A stretch of 64,000 nucleotides of DNA from Paenibacillus sp. JJ-223. Its GTDB lineage: Bacteria > Bacillota > Bacilli > Paenibacillales > Paenibacillaceae. The position numbers were made by a program, and so were the translations under genes. The DNA lies in the NCBI RefSeq assembly GCF_927798175.1, contig NZ_CAKMMP010000009.1, forward strand, positions 62,001 to 126,000, given 5' to 3'. How positions within the stretch are numbered: the stretch's first letter is position 1; each line of letters opens with the position of its first letter. Below, in pieces: positions 29,396 to 38,434 of this stretch. The notes under the pieces are model-generated. The model made no database searches. It saw nothing but the letters and a program-made list of their open reading frames with translations, and had not been told where the DNA came from.

Positions 29396-30136
29396 ATGCA
29401 GGGTCAGCTGACTTTCCAGTTCGAGAAAGTATCTGCGAAAAAGGTCAGTGAATTTATTCGCGAGCAGTTGGAGGAAGCGATTATCCTCAAGGAAATCATG
29501 GGTGAGGACCAACTTCCGTCCGAACGCGAGCTGGCCGAAATCTTTAACGCGAGCCGTATTACCGTTCGCGAAGCGTTAGCCGCGCTGGAAGCAAAAGGAT
29601 TGATCGAAAAGCGGGTCGGCGCCAAAGGAGGCACGTTTGTTCTGCCTATTACGGCTAACGCGCATAAAAGAACCAAAGAAGAAATCATGCGTGACTGGGA
29701 ACAAATGCTGCACGTATTCGAGTACCGCACGCTCGTCGAACCTGAAGGCGCATTTCTGGCTGCTGAGCGGATCACCGCAGGCGAGCTGGAAGTGCTGGAA
29801 GGCTACGTGATGCAGAGCAGGGAACCCGATTGCTCGCGTGAATGGTTTCGGGCGCTGGACGTCAAATTCCATTTGGCGATCGCGAAAGCGTCCGGCAACC
29901 CGTACATAGAGCGAGCGGTTCGCGAGATCCGGACCAAAATCAATCCGGCCTTGGACTTGATGCCTTACGATGACCGGATTCGTTCCCTGAACCACGGCAT
30001 ACATATGGACATCCTGGAAGCGTTGAAAGCTCATGATCCGATACGGTCTCGCGATACGATGAAGAAACATATCGAATCCTCTGCGGATGCCATTTATGCC
30101 CGATTGAACGCAACGGAACCTACAGGAAAGGATTGA
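29396..30136 (+). CDS. FadR-type GntR regulator
   Basis: This is a 246-residue transcription factor. The GntR winged helix occupies about residues 15-80 (EDQLPSERELAEIFNASRIT, then VREALAALEAKGLIEKRVGA). The all-helical FCD effector domain follows, with its metal-ligand pattern (EYRTLVEPEGAFLAAER, DVKFHLAIAKASGNPYI and a C-terminal MKKHIESS). FCD proteins usually bind organic or amino acids. The ATG at 29396 has GGAGTG upstream; the longer open frame overlaps the operator. Genes for an M20 deacylase and peptide uptake follow within 6-16 bp, so it heads that operon. Confidence 0.9.
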   Translation: MQGQLTFQFEKVSAKKVSEFIREQLEEAIILKEIMGEDQLPSERELAEIFNASRITVREALAALEAKGLIEKRVGAKGGTFVLPITANAHKRTKEEIMRDWEQMLHVFEYRTLVEPEGAFLAAERITAGELEVLEGYVMQSREPDCSREWFRALDVKFHLAIAKASGNPYIERAVREIRTKINPALDLMPYDDRIRSLNHGIHMDILEALKAHDPIRSRDTMKKHIESSADAIYARLNATEPTGKD

Positions 30137-30142
30137 CAAGCA

Positions 30143-31336
30143 ATGGAACAAGCAAAATTGATCGAACTCGCGCAGGCGCAGCAGCCGCGCCTTACCGAAT
30201 GGCGCCGGGATTTTCACCGCAATCCGGAAATCGGTTATGAAGAGGTAAGGACGTCGTCCATCGTAGCCGAGCATTTGGAGCGTTTAGGGCTGGAAGTCAC
30301 CCGTAATGTAGGCAAAACCGGCGTTGTTGGTGTGCTCCGCGGAGAAACAGACGGACCAACCATTGCACTGAGAGCGGACATGGATGCACTGCCGATCCAG
30401 GATCTGAAAGGCGCGGAATATAGCTCTCAGATCGAAGGCAAAGCACACCTGTGCGGGCATGATGCCCATACGTCCATTCTGATGGGAGCGGCGGAGCTGC
30501 TTACGAGCCTTGGGAAGCCCAAAGCGGGCAACATCAAATTTGTATTCCAGCCTGCTGAAGAAGGTCTTGCGGGGGCACGTGCCATGATCCATGACGGCGT
30601 GCTGGAAAATCCAAAGGTAAGCGCGATTGCGGGCCTTCACATGACGCCTGGCATGGATACGGGCACCGTGGGCGTAAGCCGGGGCGTTGCTTTTGCTTCG
30701 GCAGACCGTCTGGTCATCAAAATCTTCGGCAAAGGCGGACATGCGGCAAGACCGCATGAAGGCATCGACGCGATTGCGGTATCCGCGCAAGTAATCACGG
30801 CGCTGCAAAACATCGCCAGCCGTTTGGTGGACCCGCTCGAGCCTGTCGTCGTGACGATCGGCAAAATCAACGGCGGATACATGGGAACGGCGATTGCCCC
30901 GGAAGTCGAGATGATCGGCACGGTTCGTACATTGTCTCCGGCTCTGCGCGAACGAATGCCAGCCTTGATCGAGCAAGTGGTCAGCGGGGTTTGCAGCTCG
31001 TTCGGCGCAGGGCATGAAGTAGTGTACGGCGACGGTTACCCGGTCGTCGTGAACGATGTGGGCATGGTTGATTTTCTGACGGAAACGATCGACGGCTTGG
31101 ATTGGGCCAAAGGCTGGACCAGCATCGTGCCTTCCACGGGCGGCGAGGATTTTGCCTTCTATTGCGAGCAGGTTCCGGGCGTATTCTTCAGGCTTGGTTC
31201 GGGCAACGAAGAAGAGCGGACGCGTTATCCGCTTCACCATCCGATGTTCGATCTCGACGAATCGGTCATGCCATATGGCGTGGGTATGCTGTCGGCAGTA
31301 GCACTTCGCTTTTTGGAAAAACATACGAATCAATAA
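30143..31336 (+). CDS. M20 amidohydrolase (N-acyl-amino-acid deacylase)
   Basis: This is a 397-residue cytoplasmic metallo-amidohydrolase of the M20D (hippurate hydrolase/N-acetyl-amino-acid deacetylase) type. It would release an acyl group from an amino acid or conjugate. The binuclear-metal site is visible as CGHDAHTSILMGAAELL, PAEEGLAGA, GKGGHAARPHEGIDAI (dimerisation domain) and GGEDFAFYCEQVPG. It lies six bases after the regulator gene. Beside a C-S lyase and a peptide-type importer, it could unmask N-acylated sulfur amino acids, as SndA/YxeP do in Bacillus. That role is inference. Confidence 0.88.
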   Translation: MEQAKLIELAQAQQPRLTEWRRDFHRNPEIGYEEVRTSSIVAEHLERLGLEVTRNVGKTGVVGVLRGETDGPTIALRADMDALPIQDLKGAEYSSQIEGKAHLCGHDAHTSILMGAAELLTSLGKPKAGNIKFVFQPAEEGLAGARAMIHDGVLENPKVSAIAGLHMTPGMDTGTVGVSRGVAFASADRLVIKIFGKGGHAARPHEGIDAIAVSAQVITALQNIASRLVDPLEPVVVTIGKINGGYMGTAIAPEVEMIGTVRTLSPALRERMPALIEQVVSGVCSSFGAGHEVVYGDGYPVVVNDVGMVDFLTETIDGLDWAKGWTSIVPSTGGEDFAFYCEQVPGVFFRLGSGNEEERTRYPLHHPMFDLDESVMPYGVGMLSAVALRFLEKHTNQ

Positions 31337-31351
31337 GGGGGAGCAGGCAAC

Positions 31352-32920
31352 ATGAAAAAGAGAACTTGGGCAAGCATGTGGTTGACATTACTCGCAGTCG
31401 TATTGGTGCTCAGTGCTTGCAGCGGGCAAAGCGGAAGCGGAACGACGGCAACCGGAACCGAAAAGGGCAGTGAGAGCGGCGCATCCAGCAAAACGCTGAC
31501 GATTGCGACGCCTACGGACATCGAGAGTTTTGATCCGCACAACAACAACAACACGGCCAGTGAAGCGGTACTGGTCAACGTGTTCGATTATCTGCTCAAA
31601 AACGACAGCAACCAGAACAAGGTTCCCGGTCTTGCAACGTCATGGGAGCAAGTGAACGATACCACGTGGAGATTCAAGCTTCGTGAAGGCGTTACGTTCC
31701 ATAATGGAGATCCGTTCACATCGGCTGACGTGAAATACACGATCGAACGTGTCGCTAAAGACGAAACGCTGAAACAAAACAGCTACTTCAAAAACATCGT
31801 TGAAGTGAAGGAAGTGGACGAGCACACTATCGACATCGTTACAGACGGTCCTGACCCGCTGCTGCTGAACCGTTTGTCCAAAATGGGTGCAGGCATTCTG
31901 CCTGCCAAATACATTCAGGATAACGGCTTCGATGCTTTCCTGAAAAATCCGGTCGGCACAGGCCCTTACAAGTTCAGCAAATGGACGAAAGACGACCGTG
32001 TCGAGCTTGTCAAAAACGAAAATTACTTTGATGGCACGCCGAAATGGGATCAGGTTGTATTCCGCGTCGTTCCAGAGGCCTCAACGCGGGTATCCGAGCT
32101 GCTTGCTGGCGGCGTCGATGTGGCTGCTTCGATTCCATCCACGGACATTGCGCGCATCGAAGGCGAAGCGGACAAAAAAATCGTCAAAGCTCCGATCCAG
32201 CGCGTACTGCAGTTGATCTTCCGCCAAACGGAAGGAACGATCACCGCAGATCCGAAAGTGCGTGAGGCTGTCGAACTCGCCATCGACAAACAAGGTATTG
32301 TCGATAGCATCGCCGGAGGCGCAGGCGTCGTTACCCGCACTTCCGTAACACCGGGCAACTTCGGTGCAGACCCATCGTTGTACCAGACATCCCTCTATGA
32401 TCAAGAGAAGGCTAAACAGCTGTTGAAAGAAGCAGGTTATGCCGAAGGCGAAGCAGAAATGACGATTTCGGTTTCCTCCCAGTACAAAGAGCAGGCTGAA
32501 GTTGTGGCGGCGATGCTGGGGCAAGTCGGCTTCAAAATCAATCTGGACGTGCTTGAGCCAAGCGCTTTCAGCGAACGTTACAGCTCGAAGTCGTTCAAAG
32601 AGATTTTCATGATCGGTATCGGAAATTCCTTGTTCGACGCTTCGAACAACTACAATCGTTACATGCTTGAAGAAGCCAAAGGCGAATCGGATTACAACAA
32701 TCCGGAAGTCGAGAAATTGCTGCAATCCGCGCTCGTGAATATGGACCCGGCATCGCGCGAAAAAGAGTACCAGCAAGTACAGCAAATTTTTGCGGAAGAC
32801 CGTCCGGCCGTATATCTGTACCAGATGGAAGGCGTGTACGGAACAAGCGCAAGCGTGAACTTCGAACCGCGCAAAGACGAGATGTTCTACGCCGATGAGA
32901 TTACACCTGTGACTCAGTAA
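31352..32920 (+). CDS. Peptide/nickel-type ABC substrate-binding lipoprotein
   Basis: This is a 522-residue family-5 solute-binding lipoprotein on the outer membrane face. The lipobox ends LVLSAC (Cys23). The body has the conserved DPHNNNNTASEAVLVNVFDY segment and TWRFKLREGVTFHNGDPFTS, the SBP_bac_5 signature. It belongs to the regulator-deacylase operon (15-bp gap). A terminator and a dispersed repeat separate it from its permease genes, which would let the binding protein be made in excess. The substrate is probably a di- or tripeptide or a modified amino acid. Confidence 0.92.
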   Translation: MKKRTWASMWLTLLAVVLVLSACSGQSGSGTTATGTEKGSESGASSKTLTIATPTDIESFDPHNNNNTASEAVLVNVFDYLLKNDSNQNKVPGLATSWEQVNDTTWRFKLREGVTFHNGDPFTSADVKYTIERVAKDETLKQNSYFKNIVEVKEVDEHTIDIVTDGPDPLLLNRLSKMGAGILPAKYIQDNGFDAFLKNPVGTGPYKFSKWTKDDRVELVKNENYFDGTPKWDQVVFRVVPEASTRVSELLAGGVDVAASIPSTDIARIEGEADKKIVKAPIQRVLQLIFRQTEGTITADPKVREAVELAIDKQGIVDSIAGGAGVVTRTSVTPGNFGADPSLYQTSLYDQEKAKQLLKEAGYAEGEAEMTISVSSQYKEQAEVVAAMLGQVGFKINLDVLEPSAFSERYSSKSFKEIFMIGIGNSLFDASNNYNRYMLEEAKGESDYNNPEVEKLLQSALVNMDPASREKEYQQVQQIFAEDRPAVYLYQMEGVYGTSASVNFEPRKDEMFYADEITPVTQ

Positions 32921-32959
32921 CGTCGGACAGAATGACCTGTCCAGGCAAGGATCGGCCGT

Positions 32960-33000
32960 GAACGGCAGGGACGGAAAGATCAGGTTCCTGCCGTTCTTTC
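32960..33000 (+). terminator. Intra-operon terminator after the binding-protein gene
   Basis: GAACGGCAGG (32960-32969) pairs perfectly with CCTGCCGTTC (32987-32996), followed by a short T/C run. Confidence 0.75.
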
Positions 33001-33020
33001 TTCATATTAAGAAATACATC

Positions 33021-33255
33021 CTATATAAACCGGACGAATCAATCACACAAGGCCACTGCGAGTGGAGTACCATCTTCTGAATCGCGTTTCGCTTGTCCCC
33101 AGATTTTTTCGATCCCCTTTTTTCAGAGGGGAAATCCGGTGAACAGCGTATGCTTCCGATGCAGCTTTCTTTCAGAAAGCTTGTGGATCGCTTCGCTTCT
33201 TCAGATGGGTTCCGGCTCTCCGTTAACGTGTGTATGTTTTTTGCGGTGTATATAG
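33021..33255 (-). repeat. Dispersed element, copy C (about 235 bp, inverted)
   Basis: This is the most complete copy. It begins CTATATAAACCGG and ends CGGTGTATATAG, imperfect terminal inverted repeats. Read on the minus strand it contains the same hairpin as the other copies (33163-33181) flanked by GAAGCGAAGCG and GCATCGGAAGCATA, and a second hairpin CCACT-CGC-AGTGG (near 33056-33068). It interrupts the gap between the binding-protein gene and its permease genes. Confidence 0.78.
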
Positions 33256-33352
33256 GAAGGTGATTTGGTTTCAAGAGAGTGGTTTCTGATGATGCTCGAC
33301 TTGAAGCATGGTGGTAAATGAGTGATTTTGGTTTATTGGAGGTGAACGGGGA

Positions 33353-34270
33353 ATGGGGAAATACGTATTGAAGTCTTTGCTGCAGGTCATACCGGTACTG
33401 TTCATCGTTTCCCTTATCGTGTTCATTCTGGTAAGGGTTACGGGCGACCCGGTCGCCCTGATGCTGCCCGAGACGGCCACCGCCGAGGATCGTGCGGTAC
33501 TGACAAAAGCGTTGGGGTTGGATCAGCCTTTGTACACGCAATATGTAAAATTCCTCGGCAATGCGCTGCAGGGGGATTTCGGCGAGTCTTTCCGGTATGG
33601 GGAACCTGCGCTGCAGCTGGTGTTGGAGAGATTGCCGGCCAGTTTCGAGCTGGCCGTGGCGGCGATGATTTTTGCCGTCTTGCTGGCGATTCCGCTGGGG
33701 GTTGCATCCGCAGTCAAACGGAACACGTTTACGGATCTTGTCATTTCGGGGTTGTCGGTCATCGGCAAGGCGATGCCCAACTTCTGGATGGGAATCATGC
33801 TGATCCTGCTGTTCTCGGTTATGTGGGGGGTTCTGCCGGTATCCGGTCGAGGCGGATTTTCCCATCTGATTTTGCCCGCGTTCACGCTCGGCATCGGTCT
33901 TGCCGCGCAGATGACACGGCTGATCCGGTCCAGCATGCTGGAAATTTTGAGCCAGGATTACATCCGCACTGCACGTGCCAAAGGACTGGCGCGCATCGTT
34001 GTCATCGGCAAACATGCATTCCGGAACGGGCTTATTCCGGTCGTGACGATTATGAGCTTGCAGTTTACGAGCCTGATCGGCGGTACGCTTATCACGGAAA
34101 CCGTTTTTTCATGGCCGGGATTGGGACAATTGCTGGTCGTTGCCATCAATACGCATGACATGGCCATTGTGCAAGCCGCCGTATTCGTCATCGCACTGAT
34201 CGTGGTGCTCACCAATATTTTGACGGACGTGGTCTATAGACTGCTTGATCCGCGGATCAAATACGACTAA
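33353..34270 (+). CDS. ABC transporter permease (DppB type)
   Basis: This is a 305-residue inner-membrane permease with six helices. It has the family's N-terminal segment (LLQVIPVLFIVSLIVFILVR) and the ATPase-contact EAA loop (YIRTARAKGLARIVVIGKHA, then FRNGLIPVV). It pairs with the DppC-type permease 15 bp downstream. GGAGGTGAACGGGG precedes the ATG. No ATPase genes of the DppD/DppF type occur in the operon, so the importer must borrow ATPases encoded elsewhere. Confidence 0.92.
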   Translation: MGKYVLKSLLQVIPVLFIVSLIVFILVRVTGDPVALMLPETATAEDRAVLTKALGLDQPLYTQYVKFLGNALQGDFGESFRYGEPALQLVLERLPASFELAVAAMIFAVLLAIPLGVASAVKRNTFTDLVISGLSVIGKAMPNFWMGIMLILLFSVMWGVLPVSGRGGFSHLILPAFTLGIGLAAQMTRLIRSSMLEILSQDYIRTARAKGLARIVVIGKHAFRNGLIPVVTIMSLQFTSLIGGTLITETVFSWPGLGQLLVVAINTHDMAIVQAAVFVIALIVVLTNILTDVVYRLLDPRIKYD

Positions 34271-34285
34271 AGGAGGTGCATTCCC

Positions 34286-35218
34286 ATGACAGAAGGCAAC
34301 GAAATGCAGGTGCAGGGCCCGGAAGCCGCGGTGGAGAAAGGTTTGCCCGCTTCCAGCGGGTTCCGATACATCTGGAGACAACTATGGGTTAGCAAGACGG
34401 GAATGGTAGGGGCTGTCATCGTTTTAATCGTATTGTTGACGGCGGTCTGCGCACCTTTGATATCGTCGCATGATCCGGCGGCCGTCGATCCGCTCAAACG
34501 TTTGAAACCTCCGGTATGGATGGATGGCGGTTCATCGGAATATTGGCTCGGCACGGACAATTTGGGCCGGGATATGTGGAGCCGCATCGTATACGGGGCC
34601 CGCGTTTCATTGATCGTCGGCCTGGGCGCCGTGCTCGTTTCCGGCTTCATCGGCGCGGTTCTTGGCCTTCTGTCCGGATTTTACGGCAAATGGGTTGATG
34701 CGGTCATCATGCGTGTCGGAGATGCGTTCATGGCTATTCCGACCATTTTGTTCATGTTGGTGGTGATGGCGATCGTCGGTCAGGGTTTGACCACGCTGAT
34801 TTTTGTCATCGGCGTCACCAACTGGGTCGCATATACCCGTGTCGTGCGGAGCGAGGTGCTCAGCATCCGGGAGAGGGACTACGTGCATGCGGCCAAAGCG
34901 ATAGGCGCACGTAACGGCAGGCTGATCATCAAACATATCGTGCCGAACATTCTTTCTTCCTTTATCGTGATCGCGGGTATGAACGTGGGCACGACCATTA
35001 TTGCGGAAGCTTCGCTCAGCTTTTTGGGGATGGGCATTAAACCGCCGGACGTTTCGTGGGGCGGGATGCTTAGCGATGGTCGGCAATATGTAGCTACGAG
35101 CTGGTGGGTGGCGACCTTCCCCGGGCTTGCCATCACATTCACCGTACTCGGCGTTATCTTCCTTGGGGATTGGCTGCGCGACATGCTTGATCCTCGCACA
35201 GACAAAACGGAAAACTGA
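34286..35218 (+). CDS. ABC transporter permease (DppC type)
   Basis: This is the second permease of the peptide-type importer, 310 residues. It shows the typical DppC/OppC N-terminal domain (WLGTDNLGRDMWSRIVYGAR) and the EAA loop (YVHAAKAIGARNGRLIIKHI). AGGAGG precedes the ATG. It is followed by an S9 peptidase gene in the same operon, consistent with import of peptides that are then hydrolysed. Confidence 0.93.
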   Translation: MTEGNEMQVQGPEAAVEKGLPASSGFRYIWRQLWVSKTGMVGAVIVLIVLLTAVCAPLISSHDPAAVDPLKRLKPPVWMDGGSSEYWLGTDNLGRDMWSRIVYGARVSLIVGLGAVLVSGFIGAVLGLLSGFYGKWVDAVIMRVGDAFMAIPTILFMLVVMAIVGQGLTTLIFVIGVTNWVAYTRVVRSEVLSIRERDYVHAAKAIGARNGRLIIKHIVPNILSSFIVIAGMNVGTTIIAEASLSFLGMGIKPPDVSWGGMLSDGRQYVATSWWVATFPGLAITFTVLGVIFLGDWLRDMLDPRTDKTEN

Positions 35219-35260
35219 TTCAGGCAGAATTACATCGCATTGCGGAGAGGAGCAACGGAA

Positions 35261-37258
35261 ATGAACAAACGGCCGATTACCCCGGAGGATTTGTATGCAT
35301 ACCGCTGGGTCACCGATCCTGTCGTCAGCATTCGTGGGCGGGCGGCTTACGTGCAGCAGACCATCGATCGGGAAAAGAACGAATATCAAACCCATATTCG
35401 CACCATCTTGTTGGATGGTTCGGAAGATACAGCCGTGACCGCAGGCATGAAGGATTCGTCGCCTTCTTGGTCACCGGATGGCAGCATGCTTTCATTTTTA
35501 CGTTTGGAAGAAGGCGGAAAGGGCCTGTGGGTTATTCCTGTGGATGCCGATAGCATGGAGCCGAAGAGGCTCGTCGCACCGGAACGCAAAATATTGCAAT
35601 ATGCCTGGTCTCCGGCGGGTACGCATATTGCCTTTACGAGCAAGGTACAGAAAGATTCGGCAGGCACGGATGCCGAAAGCAACAAAACAGCGCCATTGCG
35701 AGGAAAGGTGTATGAGCGCACCACGCCGAAGGCGGAAGGATCAGGCTGGTGGGACGGATTGTACAGCCATTTGTTCGTATATGATATCGAAAATGATGCC
35801 ATTACCCAGCTCACCGTCGGTTCCTGGAATGTGAGTTCACCGATTTGGTCGCCGGACGGGACCGAAATTTCTTTTGTCTCCAAGCAGGTTGAAGATGCTT
35901 CGCTGGATGCCGATTTGCTCTATTTTGCGGATGTATATACGATCCGGCCTGGAGAAAGGGAGCCGCGCAAGGTCACTGATTCCAGCCTGCTGATAAGCCA
36001 ATTTGCGTACACGCCTAATGGTGAAAGTTTGATGCTGCTGGCCAGCGACCGTGAATTCGGCAGCGGAAGCCATAACCGGCTGTACGAAGTGCCAAGCGCC
36101 GGCGGGCAGCCGACGCCGGTTGCGCCGGGGCTGGACATGCAGCTCGGCAACGCGGCGCTGGGCGACATGAAATCCGCCGGCGCTTCGCCCTCTCCGCAGA
36201 TGGCAGCGGGAGACGGCGGCGCATCCATGTATGTGCTGGGAACGCATGACGGCACCGTAAACGTGTACCGAATCGGAGCAGATGGAACAGCCGAAGCGGT
36301 TACCTTCGGCGGAGAACGGGATGTATATCAGTACGCGGTTTCATCGGACGGTCAAACGCTCCTGTTCGCCGCATTGACGGATGAACGTCCGGGCGAGCTA
36401 TACGCCCTTAATCTGAAAAGCGGGCAAGAAACCCGGCTGACGCACCATAACGACGAACTTATGGACCAGCTCCAAGTAAACAAGCCTGAACGGATCGAAT
36501 TCGTTTCATCGGACGGATGGCGGATACAAGGATGGCTGCTATTGCCGGAACAGCGGGAAGCAGGAGCGAAGGTTCCTCTTATTTTGCAGATTCACGGGGG
36601 GCCGCATGCGATGTACACCGGGGTGTTCAGCCATGAAATGCAGACGCTCGTTGCACAAGGGTACGCGGTGTTGATGGTCAATCCTCGCGGCAGCATGGGA
36701 TACGGCCAGCAATTTGCGAAAGCTTGCCGGGGAGATTTTGCCGGGGGAGACTGCAATGATTTGCTGGAAGCCGTGGATGTTGCGTTGGCCCAGTATAATG
36801 TCTTGGACGATACCCGGTTGGGCGTTGCCGGCGGCAGTTACGGCGGGGTGATGACCAACTGGATCGTGGCACACACGAACCGTTTCAAGGCTGCGGTCAC
36901 ACAGCGCAGCATCTCCAACTGGCTGTCCATGTACGGAACGAGCGATATCGGCATTTCGTATGTCGAAGGTGTCATCGGCGGCAATCCGACCGAACACGCG
37001 GACATGTTGTGGTCCCGCTCGCCGCTCGCGCATGCGCACAACATCGAAACGCCGCTGCTGATCATGCATGGGGAGCAGGACTACCGTACGCCGGTCAGTC
37101 AGGCGGAAGAATTGTACACGACCCTCAAACGGCAGGGGAAAGTGACCAAGCTTATCCGCTACCCGGGTTCCAATCATTCCCTGCTGAAGAGCGGCAAACC
37201 TTCTTTGCGGGTGGACAGCTTTGAACAGGTCAATGCCTGGTTCAGCCAGTATCTCTAA
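35261..37258 (+). CDS. S9 family peptidase (acylaminoacyl-peptidase/prolyl oligopeptidase type)
   Basis: This is a 665-residue cytoplasmic serine peptidase. An N-terminal beta-propeller of WD40-like/TolB-like repeats (SWSPDGSMLSFL, IWSPDGTEISFVS) gates the C-terminal alpha/beta-hydrolase. The triad is predicted as Ser526 (GGSYGGV), Asp607 (GEQDYRTP) and His639 (GSNHSLL). Family members remove acylated or other N-terminal residues from short peptides. The ATG at 35261 follows GGAGAGGAG. Its place after two peptide permeases suggests it degrades imported peptides. Confidence 0.92.
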   Translation: MNKRPITPEDLYAYRWVTDPVVSIRGRAAYVQQTIDREKNEYQTHIRTILLDGSEDTAVTAGMKDSSPSWSPDGSMLSFLRLEEGGKGLWVIPVDADSMEPKRLVAPERKILQYAWSPAGTHIAFTSKVQKDSAGTDAESNKTAPLRGKVYERTTPKAEGSGWWDGLYSHLFVYDIENDAITQLTVGSWNVSSPIWSPDGTEISFVSKQVEDASLDADLLYFADVYTIRPGEREPRKVTDSSLLISQFAYTPNGESLMLLASDREFGSGSHNRLYEVPSAGGQPTPVAPGLDMQLGNAALGDMKSAGASPSPQMAAGDGGASMYVLGTHDGTVNVYRIGADGTAEAVTFGGERDVYQYAVSSDGQTLLFAALTDERPGELYALNLKSGQETRLTHHNDELMDQLQVNKPERIEFVSSDGWRIQGWLLLPEQREAGAKVPLILQIHGGPHAMYTGVFSHEMQTLVAQGYAVLMVNPRGSMGYGQQFAKACRGDFAGGDCNDLLEAVDVALAQYNVLDDTRLGVAGGSYGGVMTNWIVAHTNRFKAAVTQRSISNWLSMYGTSDIGISYVEGVIGGNPTEHADMLWSRSPLAHAHNIETPLLIMHGEQDYRTPVSQAEELYTTLKRQGKVTKLIRYPGSNHSLLKSGKPSLRVDSFEQVNAWFSQYL

Positions 37259-37276
37259 AGAAGGGGGAGAATGAAC

Positions 37277-37735
37277 ATGAGTTTGACGCAGTTGTCGATT
37301 CCGGTCGGCTTGCTTGTGGAAAATGTGCTGACAAGCGGCGAGCCGATCGAAGTTATCATCGATTGCTTGCGGCGCAGGGATTTCGATCCATTGCTGCCCA
37401 AGATCAAAGAGCCTGCGATGGATCTCGAACCCCGGCTCGATACGGCAGCAGAGATCGGCGAAAATTGGGAAAAGGCGATTCGCGAAGGATACGAATTCAA
37501 GTTTTTGCATATTAATGGTGTGAAACGTCTACTGGATTTCAGGTTTGACCGAAAGGTTGATCGCGATTTCGTCGAAACCGGCCTTTCCCTGCAGCATGTA
37601 CGTTTGACCCGGGAAGAAATCGGCGTGCTGAGAACCCTCGTGGGCAGACAATGGGACGTGTACGAAGAAGCGGAACAAAACGATGCCGCAACGGACGGGG
37701 TCCGCTTGGCAGGTATTCGCCTGAAATTTGGTTGA
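37277..37735 (+). CDS. Uncharacterised protein at the end of the peptide operon
   Basis: This is a 152-residue soluble protein with no family I recognise. It starts MSLTQLSIPVGLLVENVLTS and has an acidic, mixed helix/strand composition (for example EYEFKFLHIN-like segments and LTREEIGVLRTLVGRQWDVY). The second ATG is preferred because AAGGGGGAG stands eight bases before it. It lies 18 bp after the peptidase gene and before a terminator, so it belongs to the same transcript. Confidence 0.75.
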   Translation: MSLTQLSIPVGLLVENVLTSGEPIEVIIDCLRRRDFDPLLPKIKEPAMDLEPRLDTAAEIGENWEKAIREGYEFKFLHINGVKRLLDFRFDRKVDRDFVETGLSLQHVRLTREEIGVLRTLVGRQWDVYEEAEQNDAATDGVRLAGIRLKFG

Positions 37736-37763
37736 TCAAACGGCAGGTTAAGCCGTACGCTAC

Positions 37764-37811
37764 AAGGCCTCAACTCAACATCAGCATGATGAAGAGTTTG
37801 AGGCCTTTTTT
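37764..37811 (+). terminator. Terminator of the peptide operon
   Basis: AAGGCCTCAA (37764-37773) pairs with TTGAGGCCTT (37798-37807), with CTC/GAG inside, followed by T. Confidence 0.85.
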
Positions 37812-37921
37812 AGGGAGGAGCGGCCTTATGGCAGTGTTTTGCGATGCTCTTAATGTTTGCAGGAATTGGGCGGGAATAACGAGAAGTTTTTGAAAAAATC
37901 TTTACACGAAAGGGGAAAACG

Positions 37922-38302
37922 ATGTCGACGGGGTACATTTCATTGCTGGTGGTCATTTTCGGAAGCATCACGGGTTTGATTACGATCTTGGTGGTGATGA
38001 ACACGATTCGCGCGAAACAGAGGGAGTTGAAACGGCGAAAAGAGATTTTGCTGGGCGGAATTCCGGCTAAGGCAGTTATTCGGCATATTGCCGAAACTTC
38101 ATCCAGCATGGACGGCAGGCCAGGTGTGCGTATGGATCTTACGGTGACGCCGGATAACGAAAGCAGCTTCGACGCCGTGGTGGAAACCTACATTTCCGTG
38201 CTGGCGGTGCCCCGTTTCCAAAAAGGAAGCGAAATCGACGTGAAATACCAAGTGATCGGCGGCAAAAAGATCGTTGAGGTGGCGGAAGCGTATATTCCCT
38301 AG
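37922..38302 (+). CDS. Small membrane-anchored DUF3592-like protein
   Basis: This is a 126-residue protein with one N-terminal membrane helix (ISLLVVIFGSITGLITILVV), a basic cytoplasmic stretch (RAKQRELKRRKE) and a beta-rich domain with a G-x-P...PRFQKGSEIDVKYQV pattern resembling DUF3592. The function is unknown. AAAGGGG precedes the start. The same kind of module appears three times in the 747-residue membrane protein at 49014-51257. Confidence 0.72.
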   Translation: MSTGYISLLVVIFGSITGLITILVVMNTIRAKQRELKRRKEILLGGIPAKAVIRHIAETSSSMDGRPGVRMDLTVTPDNESSFDAVVETYISVLAVPRFQKGSEIDVKYQVIGGKKIVEVAEAYIP

Positions 38303-38349
38303 ACGTTTCCGCCTGGCAGCAATCGGTTTATCACTGAAATAAGCACAAT

Positions 38350-38371
38350 GACCACGGTTTATTCCATGGTC
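38350..38371. promoter_or_regulatory. Inverted repeat upstream of the GH115-like gene
   Basis: GACCA-C-GG (38350-38357) and CC-A-TGGTC (38364-38371) form an imperfect palindrome 64 bp before the gene. It is a possible operator or a weak hairpin without a T run. Confidence 0.35.
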
Positions 38372-38434
38372 ACCGCGATGACCGTATGCTTTACTCTTCC
38401 TAGAGCGAATTCTTCGAATAGGAGGAAACACAGC

